From NCBI RefSeq assembly GCF_003634215.1, contig NZ_RBWX01000007.1:546001-610000 (forward strand): DNA of 64,000 nucleotides. The letters run 5' to 3'. The stretch comes from Sphingosinicella microcystinivorans (GTDB lineage Bacteria > Pseudomonadota > Alphaproteobacteria > Sphingomonadales > Sphingomonadaceae). How positions within the stretch are numbered: position 1 is the stretch's first letter; every line of letters begins with the position of its first letter. The notes beneath the pieces are model-generated. The model was not told where the DNA came from and did not search any database. It saw only the letters and a list, made by a program, of their open reading frames with translations. The translations under genes were made by a program, and so were the position numbers. This document shows, in pieces, positions 57,117 to 64,000 of this stretch.

Positions 57117-60100
57117 CCCCGCGTTTTTTCATCGATCGCCCCGTCTTCTCGTGGGTGCTCGCGCTCTGCATCACGCTTGCGGGCGTGCTGGCGCTGCGCG
57201 GGCTGCCGGTCGAGCAGTACCCGTCGGTTGCGCCGCCATCGCTTACAATCCAGCTTACCTATCCCGGCGCTGATGCCGCGGTGCTTGAACAGAACGTCAC
57301 GCAGGTCATCGAGCAGCAGCTGAACGGTGTCGAGGGTTTCCTCTACATGTCGTCGACCAGCCTCTCGAACGGCACGGCGGAAATCCAAGTTACCTTCCGT
57401 ACCGGCACCGATATCAACGAAGCCCAGATGGAGGTGCAGAACCGCCTGCGCCGCGTTGAACAACGGCTCCCCGAGGAGGTGCGCCGTCAGGGCATTTCCG
57501 TTGCCGAGGCGAACACCGGCTTCCTGCTGATCGTCGGGCTGCAATCGAAGAGCGGCAAGACGACCGCGCTCGATCTCGGCAATTTCGCCAACAGCCGCGT
57601 TGTCGACGAGCTGCGCCGCGTGTCGGGCGTCGGCGAGGTGCAGGTGTTCACGCCGCCTTATGCCATGCGTATCTGGCTCGATCCGCAGAAGCTTGCGAAC
57701 TACCGCCTTTCAGCGGCCGAAGCGCTGGGCGCCGTGCGCGAGCAGAACAGCCAGTCGCCGGGCGGCGCGCTCGGCGATCGACCGCTCGCGAACGGCAGCG
57801 AGCTCAACGCCACGATCATCACGCAATGCCGTTTCACCAATCCCGAACAGTTCGCGGCGATCATCCTGCGCGCGAACCCGGATGGCTCGGCGGTGCGCCT
57901 AAAGGATGTAGCGCGCGTAGAACTCGGCGCGCAGAACTACCTGTTCGATTCGGAACTGAACGGAAACCCGGTGGCGGGTATCGCCGTGCAGATGACGCCC
58001 GGCGCGAATGCGCTCGCCACGGCACAGGGTGTCAATGCGCGCATGAAAGAGCTGGAGCGTAGTTTCCCCTCCGACATCACGTGGACGATTCCCTACGACA
58101 CGACGCCGTTCATTAACGTTTCCATCAGTGAGGTTGTGAAAGCGCTCGCGGAGGCGATGCTGCTCGTTTTCCTCGTGATGTTCCTGTTCCTTCAGAACTG
58201 GCGGGCGACGCTGATTCCCACGATCGTCGTTCCGATCGCACTTGCCGGCGCCTGTCTTGGCCTGTGGCTGTTCGGCTTTTCGATCAACGTGCTGTCTCTG
58301 TTTGGCATGGTGCTCGCCATCGGCATTCTTGTCGATGATGCCATCGTCGTCATCGAGAACGTCGAGCGCATCATGGTCGAGGAAAAGCTGCCGCCTTACG
58401 AGGCGACGGTGAAGGCGATGAGCCAGATCACCTCGGCGATTATCGGCATCACGCTCGTGCTGATGGCGGTGTTTATTCCAATGGCGTTCTTTCCGGGCTC
58501 CACCGGGCAGATTTATCGCCAGTTCTCCGTGACGCTGATCGTTTCCATCGGTTTCTCCGCGCTGCTGGCATTGACGCTGACGCCCGCGCTCTGCGCCACA
58601 TTCCTGAAGCCGCATGATGAGGTGAAGGCGCCGCAGGGCCGGTTTGCGCGGGTGACGGGCGGTTTCTTCGGCCGGTTCAACGCATGGTTCTCCCGGTCGA
58701 CGGATCGCTATCAGGGCGCGGTCGGCAAAGTCCTGTCGCGGCCGCTGCGCTGGCTCGCGGTGTTCGTGCTGCTTTTCGGGCTCACCGCGATCATGTTCAC
58801 GCGGCTTCCCGGCGGCTTCCTGCCCACGGAAGATCAGGGCAGCATCATCACCGTGATTCAGGCGCCCGCCGGTGCGACCCGTGAGCGCACCGAGGAAGCG
58901 ATTGTTCAGGTGAAGGCGTTCTATGCCTCGCAGCCGCAGGTGCAGAACGTTTTCGTCGTTCGCGGATTCAGCTTCTTCGGGCAGGGACAGGGTAATGCCA
59001 TTGTCTTCGTGAACCTGAAGCCGTGGAACGAACGCAAGGGCGTCGACAACAAGGCGGATGCGATCGTCGGCCGGGCCATGGGCGCGTTCATGCAGATCAA
59101 GCAGGCGATGGTCTTCGCGCTCAATCCGCCCTCGATTCAGGAATTGGGTACGGCCGGCGGTTTCACGTTCAAACTGCAGGATCGCGGTGGCCACGGGCAC
59201 AAGGCCCTTGCCGCCGCGCAGGGGCAGCTTTTGGGCTTGGCGTCGCAGAGCCCGGTACTGTCGGGCGTGCGGCCTGACGGACAACCGGAAGCGCCGCAGC
59301 TTCGCGTGCTCATCGATCGCATCAAGGCGCGCGCGCTCGGGCTCTCGATCGGAGACGTGAACGATACGCTCGCGATCTCCTTCGGCAGCGCCTACGCGAA
59401 CGATTTCACGCGCGATGGCCGCGTGCTGCAGGTGCTCTTGCAGGCCGACGCACCTTTCCGCATGACCCCGCAGGACGTGCTTGATCTGAAGGTGCGCAGC
59501 GCCTCGGGCGATATGGTGCCGTTCGGCGCCTTCACGCAGGTGGAATGGACCGCAGGCCCGCAGCAGCTCCAGCGCTACAACGGCTATCCGTCGATGACGA
59601 TCTCCGGCGCAGCCGCGCCGGGCCGTTCGACGGGCGAGGCGATGGCGGAAATGGAGCAGTTCGCCGAGCAGCTTCCCGAAGGCTTTGCCTATGAATGGAC
59701 CGGCATCTCCTACGAGGAGAAACAGTCCGCGGGCCAGATCGGCCTGCTGCTCGGGCTGTCGCTTGTCGTCGTCTACCTGCTGCTCGCTGCGCTCTACGAA
59801 AGCTGGGCGGTACCCGTGTCGGTGCTGCTCATCGTCCCGCTCGGCGTGCTCGGCTCGGTGCTGTTGACGGCGATGCGCGGGCTTTCGGCGGACATTTATT
59901 TCAACGTCGGCCTCGTCACCATCATCGGCCTTGCCGCCAAGAACGCCATCCTCATCGTCGAGTTCGCGATTGAGGAGGAGGCGAAAGGCAAGTCGCCGCT
60001 CGAAGCGACGATGGAAGCGGTGAAGCTCCGCCTGCGTCCGATCATCATGACCTCGATGGCCTTCATCGGCGGCATGTTCCCGCTGTTCATCGCGAGCGGC

Positions 60101-60277
60101 GCCGGCGCGGCGAGCCGGCGCGCGGTCGGCACGGGCGTGATGGGCGGCATGATCACCGCGACGCTGATCGGCATTTTCCTGATCCCGCTGTTCTATTATG
60201 CGGTGCGCCGCTGGATCAGCCGCAGGCGTCCGCCCGCACCCGGTGAACCGCGTCATGTGGAGGTGAGCGATGCGTAA
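57113..60277 (+). CDS. RND multidrug efflux transporter (HAE1/AcrB type)
   Basis: The 1054-residue protein has the expected length and the AcrB plan: start PRFFIDRPVFSWVLAL, two large periplasmic loops and 12 membrane helices. The proton-relay Asp pair is in AIGILVDDAIVVIENVER, and the relay Lys in GLAAKNAILIVEFA. VFIPMAFFPGSTGQIYRQFSVT and FLPTEDQGSI are HAE1 signatures. It should expel hydrophobic drugs or solvents using the proton gradient. The ATG overlaps the adaptor gene (ATGA) and the stop overlaps the channel gene by 8 bp. Confidence 0.95.
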   Translation: MTPRFFIDRPVFSWVLALCITLAGVLALRGLPVEQYPSVAPPSLTIQLTYPGADAAVLEQNVTQVIEQQLNGVEGFLYMSSTSLSNGTAEIQVTFRTGTDINEAQMEVQNRLRRVEQRLPEEVRRQGISVAEANTGFLLIVGLQSKSGKTTALDLGNFANSRVVDELRRVSGVGEVQVFTPPYAMRIWLDPQKLANYRLSAAEALGAVREQNSQSPGGALGDRPLANGSELNATIITQCRFTNPEQFAAIILRANPDGSAVRLKDVARVELGAQNYLFDSELNGNPVAGIAVQMTPGANALATAQGVNARMKELERSFPSDITWTIPYDTTPFINVSISEVVKALAEAMLLVFLVMFLFLQNWRATLIPTIVVPIALAGACLGLWLFGFSINVLSLFGMVLAIGILVDDAIVVIENVERIMVEEKLPPYEATVKAMSQITSAIIGITLVLMAVFIPMAFFPGSTGQIYRQFSVTLIVSIGFSALLALTLTPALCATFLKPHDEVKAPQGRFARVTGGFFGRFNAWFSRSTDRYQGAVGKVLSRPLRWLAVFVLLFGLTAIMFTRLPGGFLPTEDQGSIITVIQAPAGATRERTEEAIVQVKAFYASQPQVQNVFVVRGFSFFGQGQGNAIVFVNLKPWNERKGVDNKADAIVGRAMGAFMQIKQAMVFALNPPSIQELGTAGGFTFKLQDRGGHGHKALAAAQGQLLGLASQSPVLSGVRPDGQPEAPQLRVLIDRIKARALGLSIGDVNDTLAISFGSAYANDFTRDGRVLQVLLQADAPFRMTPQDVLDLKVRSASGDMVPFGAFTQVEWTAGPQQLQRYNGYPSMTISGAAAPGRSTGEAMAEMEQFAEQLPEGFAYEWTGISYEEKQSAGQIGLLLGLSLVVVYLLLAALYESWAVPVSVLLIVPLGVLGSVLLTAMRGLSADIYFNVGLVTIIGLAAKNAILIVEFAIEEEAKGKSPLEATMEAVKLRLRPIIMTSMAFIGGMFPLFIASGAGAASRRAVGTGVMGGMITATLIGIFLIPLFYYAVRRWISRRRPPAPGEPRHVEVSDA

Positions 60278-61667
60278 GCTTCTGCTTTTCTCTGTACTGC
60301 TTGTGTCCGCGTGTCAGATGGCGCCGAAGCACGAGCGTCCGGCGCTGCCGACCGCGACGGCCTATCCGCTGTCCCCGGACCCTGCGGATGGCGCGCGGGC
60401 GGAGACCATTGGCTGGCGCGACTTCTTCGCCGATCCGGCGCTGCGCACGCTGATCGGCACGGCACTGGAGCGCAACCGCGACCTTGCTGTTTCGATTGCG
60501 CGTATTGAGGAAGCGCGGGGGCTTTACCGCATCCAGCGCGCCGATCGTCTCCCGACCCTCGCCGCGAGCGGCGACGCCACGCGGAGCCGAGGGCAGATTT
60601 TGACTCCAACGGGCGCGAGCGTGGGGGAGCAGGATCGTTTTTCCGTCGGTGTCGGTGTTTCGGCGTTCGAGCTCGATTTCTGGGGCCGCGTCCGCAATCT
60701 CTCGGAAGCCGCGCGGTCGCAGTATCTTTCCACCGTGCAGGCGGAACGTGCCTTCCGGCTTAGCCTCGTCCGCGACGTCGCGACCACCTGGTTCGCGCTC
60801 CGCGAGACGGAGGAACGTATCACGCTTGCCGAGGCGACGGTGAAAAGTCGTGAGGACGGCGTGCGCATCGCGCAGCGCCGCCTCGATGCGGGTGTCACCT
60901 CCGCGCTCGATTTCCGGCAGGCCGAATCGCTGCTCACGCAGGCCGAAACCGAGCTTGCGGGGCTTCGCCTGTCGCGCAGCCGCAATGCGAACTTCCTCGC
61001 CGTCCTTGTCGGCGGCCCGCTCCCCGAAACCGCGCCGCCGCTCGCGCTTGCCGAGCAGGATGGCTTCCCCAGGCTCGCCGCGGGTCTGCCGTCCGATCTC
61101 CTGACGCTGCGGCCAGACATCCTTGCCGCGGAGGAAACGCTCCGCGCCGCCCGCGCCAACATCGGGGCGGCGCGCGCGGCCTTCTTCCCGGCGATCTCGC
61201 TCACAGGCACGCTCGGCTTTGCGTCCGGCGAACTCGATTCGCTGTTCGACAACGGCAGTTTCAACTGGAGCGTCGGCCCGTCGCTGAACCTCCCGATCTT
61301 CGATTTCGGCCGCCGCAAGGGCAATCTCACCGTTGCCGAGGCGCGCGAAGATATTGCCGTTGCCCAGTACGAGCAGACCGTCCAGCGCGCCTTCCGGGAG
61401 GTGGCGGATGCGCTCGCGGGCCGTCGTTTCCTTGCCGAGCAGATGCTCGCGCAGCTCCGCGCGACCGAAGCGCAGCGGCACATCGCGCAGCTCGCCCGTA
61501 CCCGCTACCGCGAAGGCGTGGTCGGCTATCTCGAAGTGCTGGACGCCGAGCGCAACCTGTTCGATGCCGAGCAGGCGCTGATCACCGCGAACCGCGCTGT
61601 ACTCGACAATCGCGTCGCGCTCTACGTCGCGCTTGGCGGTGGCCTTGTTGAAGGCGGCGGTTCTTAA
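60270..61667 (+). CDS. RND efflux outer-membrane channel (NodT/OprM-type lipoprotein)
   Basis: The 465-residue protein has a lipoprotein signal ending LVSAC. The NodT-family order follows: WRDFFADPALRTLIGTALERNRDLAVSIARIEEARG, FELDFWGRVRNLSEAAR, LLTLRPDILAAEETLRAARANIGAARAAFFP and YLEVLDAERNLFDAEQAL. It should form the trimeric exit channel of the pump encoded just upstream. It overlaps the pump gene by 8 bp, so all three efflux components are translated together. Confidence 0.94.
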   Translation: MRKLLLFSVLLVSACQMAPKHERPALPTATAYPLSPDPADGARAETIGWRDFFADPALRTLIGTALERNRDLAVSIARIEEARGLYRIQRADRLPTLAASGDATRSRGQILTPTGASVGEQDRFSVGVGVSAFELDFWGRVRNLSEAARSQYLSTVQAERAFRLSLVRDVATTWFALRETEERITLAEATVKSREDGVRIAQRRLDAGVTSALDFRQAESLLTQAETELAGLRLSRSRNANFLAVLVGGPLPETAPPLALAEQDGFPRLAAGLPSDLLTLRPDILAAEETLRAARANIGAARAAFFPAISLTGTLGFASGELDSLFDNGSFNWSVGPSLNLPIFDFGRRKGNLTVAEAREDIAVAQYEQTVQRAFREVADALAGRRFLAEQMLAQLRATEAQRHIAQLARTRYREGVVGYLEVLDAERNLFDAEQALITANRAVLDNRVALYVALGGGLVEGGGS

Positions 61668-61714
61668 AGTTTCAGGGCTTGCGTGCCCGGCGGTCCTTCT
61701 CCCAAAGAGGGGGG

Positions 61715-63205
61715 ATGACGGTCACCATTGATATCGGGAACGATCGGTCCGGGCAGTCCGTGCCGATCGACCTCCAGGAATTGCTCGCAACCCGCCTACT
61801 CGTCCAGGGCAACTCGGGCTCGGGCAAGTCGCACCTGCTGCGCCGCCTTCTCGAAGAGAGCGCGGGCAGCGTGCAGCAGGTGGTGATCGATCCCGAAGGC
61901 GATTTCGTTACGCTTGCCGAACCCTTCGGCCATTCGGTGATCGAGGCGGCGGACTACGGCGAACGCGAGATCGGCCATTTCGCGGCGCGTGTCCGCGAAC
62001 ACCGCGCCTCGGTCGTGCTCAATCTCGAAGACCTCGATGTCGAGGCGCAGATGCGCTGTGCCGCCACATTCCTGAACGGCCTGTTCGATGCGCCCCGCGA
62101 GCAGTGGTATCCTGTGCTCGTCGTCGTCGACGAAGCGCAGCTCTTCGCTCCCGCGGGCGCGGGCGACGTTGCGGACGACGTGCGCCGCACTTCGCTCGCC
62201 GCGATGACCAACCTCATGTGCCGGGGACGCAAGCGCGGCCTTGCGGGGGTCATCGCGACGCAACGCCTCGCCAAGCTCGCGAAGAACGTGGCCGCCGAAG
62301 CCTCCAACTTCCTGATGGGCCGTACCTTCCTCGATATCGATATGGCGCGCGCCGCCGATCTGCTCGGCATGGAGCGGCGGCAGGCCGAGGCGATCCGCGA
62401 TCTCGATCGGGGATCGTTCCTTGCGCTCGGGCCTGCGATTTCGCGGCGTCCGGTGCCGGTGAAGATCGGCGCTGTGCGCACGCAGGCGCGCGGCAGCGGT
62501 CCGTCTTTGGCGCCGCTTCCCACCGATGCGGCGGAGGTGAGGGGCCTTATCTTCGCGCCCGTGCCCGAGGATGCGCCGCTCCCCGCGCCGCCGCCGCGCA
62601 CGCCGGTTCCCGCCGAAACGCTGCTGCGCCGCGTCGCGCAGGAGCTTCGCCCCGCCGCACCCGTGCCCGAGGGTCCGCCGCCCGATCCCGAAGCTGTCAG
62701 CGCCATCATCGCGGACGTGCTTGCCGCCATGCTCGCGGAGGAGGGCAGCGAACACCGCACCCCGAGCGTTCTGTTCCAGGATTTCCAGGTCCGCTGCCGC
62801 ATGGCGGGTCTGGCCTCGCCGCCGCTCGATCTCGATGGCTTCAGCCGTCGGCTTTCCTGCGCGCGCGCCGGGATCGCGAACCCGGAGGATGAAGACTGGC
62901 GCGACGCAATGGCGCTCGCGGACACGCTTCCCGCCGAAATGGTCGGTGCATTCCTGCTCATCGCCCATGCGGCGCGCGAACGCCTGCCGTGCCCCGAAGA
63001 CACAGCGATCGCTGCCGTCTACGGCACAAGCTCGCTCGGCCGCGTCCGCCGCCTGCTCGGCTATATGGAAAGCACCGGCCTCATCGTCAGCCGCAACGAT
63101 CTATCCGGCAACCGCACGATCAGCATCCCGCAGCTTGGCTGCACCACCGCTCCGTCGGCCTCGACCAGCGCGCGCGGGGCGCGGCGGCGGCTCGCGAACG
63201 GCTGA
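61715..63205 (+). CDS. HerA/DUF87-like ATPase
   Basis: This 496-residue cytoplasmic protein has Walker A GNSGSGKSHLL (about 32-42), Walker B VLVVVDEAQLF near 150 and RGRKRGLAGVIATQRLAKLAKNV, matching HerA/FtsK-type helicase-ATPases with a DUF87 core. A Pro-rich linker follows near 285-315. The C-terminal part seems to include a winged-helix-like GRVRRLLGYMESTGLIVSRND. ATG 61715 has AGAGGGGGG upstream. HerA-like proteins often pair with a NurA nuclease, but none is seen nearby. The gene follows the efflux operon by 47 bp without an obvious functional link. Confidence 0.82.
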   Translation: MTVTIDIGNDRSGQSVPIDLQELLATRLLVQGNSGSGKSHLLRRLLEESAGSVQQVVIDPEGDFVTLAEPFGHSVIEAADYGEREIGHFAARVREHRASVVLNLEDLDVEAQMRCAATFLNGLFDAPREQWYPVLVVVDEAQLFAPAGAGDVADDVRRTSLAAMTNLMCRGRKRGLAGVIATQRLAKLAKNVAAEASNFLMGRTFLDIDMARAADLLGMERRQAEAIRDLDRGSFLALGPAISRRPVPVKIGAVRTQARGSGPSLAPLPTDAAEVRGLIFAPVPEDAPLPAPPPRTPVPAETLLRRVAQELRPAAPVPEGPPPDPEAVSAIIADVLAAMLAEEGSEHRTPSVLFQDFQVRCRMAGLASPPLDLDGFSRRLSCARAGIANPEDEDWRDAMALADTLPAEMVGAFLLIAHAARERLPCPEDTAIAAVYGTSSLGRVRRLLGYMESTGLIVSRNDLSGNRTISIPQLGCTTAPSASTSARGARRRLANG

Positions 63206-63208
63206 GGC

Positions 63209-64000
63209 TTATTTCCCCGGCGCGGGGACCTCGCTCGCGACCAGCTTCCGTTCATCGCGCGCGATCGACCACAAGCGGCGGGGCTGCTTCGGGTCCCAGT
63301 CGATCGCTTGTCCGGGCGTTGCGATCGGAATCGTTGCAACATGTTTTAGCACCGATCCCGCGTCCGGCAGTTCGAGCACGTAAAGCTCCGGATGGTCGTG
63401 TCCGGTGATGTAGAGGCGGCCATCTGCACCCCAACTCGCGCCTGAACAGCTTTTGGGCGCGAAGCGTGCGAGAATTTCCGGCGGAAACACCCACGCGGCG
63501 TCTTTCCGGAAAGCATCGTCCAAGCGCACGAGCGTGGTATGGCGATGGTCCCGCCCAGGCTCGCCGCCCTTGCCGTCATAGTTTGCAAACACCGCCCACC
63601 ACTTGCCCGCGTGCCGCTCCATCACCGTCAGCGATCCGGGGCCGAAGCCGAGGCTGATGCTGCGGACATGCCGCATGGAGCGCGTATCGAAGATCTCGAC
63701 CGCGCTCGTCTGCGGCACCGCCGGATAGTTCGAAGCCGCGCACACGAGTTCGTGCTTCACCACGGTGCAACTGTTCATGTGCGGGAAGAGGGCGCGTTCG
63801 CCCTGCCAGCCCGCGACACGTTTGCCCGTGGCGATCTCGTATTTGCCGATGCGATCGTTATCGATCGCGTAGACATATGTCCCGTCGGAGGCGACACCCT
63901 GGTTCGCCTCCTCCGCCGGAATTTCCAGCGCAACCGGCGCTGCTGCGGTCAGCAGCGCCAATACGATTGCATAGCTTACCACCGCAGCGATGCGCCCACG
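63209..64000 (-). CDS. Secreted protein of unknown function, start beyond window
   Basis: The frame is open to the window end. The visible N-terminal part (RGRIAAVVSYAIVLALLTAAAPVA) looks like a signal peptide with its basic end intact, so the true start is probably just outside; a GTG at 63982 would drop the basic residues. The remaining about 240 residues contain repeated short strands (SDGTYVYAIDNDRIGKYE, EIFDTRSMRHVRSISLGFG, SWGADGRLYITGHDHPELYVLELPDAG), suggesting a beta-propeller. I do not recognise the family. It converges with the HerA-like gene, 3 bp apart. Confidence 0.7.
   Translation of the reverse strand, partial: RGRIAAVVSYAIVLALLTAAAPVALEIPAEEANQGVASDGTYVYAIDNDRIGKYEIATGKRVAGWQGERALFPHMNSCTVVKHELVCAASNYPAVPQTSAVEIFDTRSMRHVRSISLGFGPGSLTVMERHAGKWWAVFANYDGKGGEPGRDHRHTTLVRLDDAFRKDAAWVFPPEILARFAPKSCSGASWGADGRLYITGHDHPELYVLELPDAGSVLKHVATIPIATPGQAIDWDPKQPRRLWSIARDERKLVASEVPAPGK

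Noticed and set aside
57899-60256. 785-codon open frame antisense to the RND pump
   Set aside because: It is Arg/His/Asp-rich, has no recognisable domain and lies fully opposite a clear transporter gene; it is a by-product of high GC.
1-64000. Mobile elements, CRISPR arrays, tRNA or rRNA genes
   Set aside because: Reading both strands I found no transposase, integrase, direct-repeat array or recognisable structural RNA; a tRNA scan would be needed to exclude one fully.

Overview
The window is GC-rich, densely coded bacterial DNA that looks like a free-living alphaproteobacterium, most likely a sphingomonad (Sphingomonadales). The signs are three TonB-dependent receptors (TBDRs), a FecI/FecR-type signalling pair, a PQQ-dependent quinohaemoprotein dehydrogenase, a DUF6356-like small protein, and many secreted serine hydrolases and peptidases. 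I saw no rRNA, tRNA, CRISPR array, insertion sequence, integrase or phage gene. The order-level assignment is inferred from gene content only.

Layout. 1-3.7 kb: end of a beta-lactamase-fold hydrolase, a class III CoA-transferase and a second secreted beta-lactamase-fold hydrolase. 3.7-7.7 kb (minus): carbon-starvation transporter cstA with its small partner YbdD, then an unusual regulator with two TetR units in one chain. 7.7-16.1 kb: a minus-strand operon (aldehyde dehydrogenase, AraC regulator, DUF2817 zinc hydrolase) divergent from a TBDR plus a PQQ/haem c alcohol dehydrogenase, which reads as an alcohol uptake and oxidation locus. 16.1-18.9 kb: two overlapping flavoprotein genes. 18.9-27.1 kb (minus): a peptide-utilisation locus with an STN-domain TBDR, DPP-IV-like peptidase, M19-like dipeptidase, ECF sigma factor and FecR. 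27.3-32.3 kb: DUF1611 protein divergent from a LysR regulator, then an MFS and a POT peptide transporter. 32.3-34.1 kb: small secreted protein, YeiH-type transporter and DUF6356-like protein.

34.3-50.8 kb is the most intriguing block. It holds an SDR, APC permease, BKACE enzyme, Asp/Glu/hydantoin-type racemase, hydrolase with membrane tail, TBDR, GntR regulator, PLP-dependent dehydratase, second serine hydrolase, Tat amidase, M23-like peptidase and MFS transporter. Four of its intergenic regions carry the same AT-rich element (core TATAAAATAT), which I did not see elsewhere in the window. I infer a GntR-controlled regulon for import, hydrolysis, stereo-inversion and carbon-chain cleavage of an unidentified amide- or amino-acid-containing compound.

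50.9-55.2 kb: amidohydrolase, PAP2 phosphatase, iron-type alcohol dehydrogenase and S9-like hydrolase. 55.2-61.7 kb: TetR repressor divergent from a complete RND efflux operon, with a 25-bp near-palindrome between them. 61.7-64 kb: HerA-like ATPase and the end of a secreted protein gene that runs off the window.
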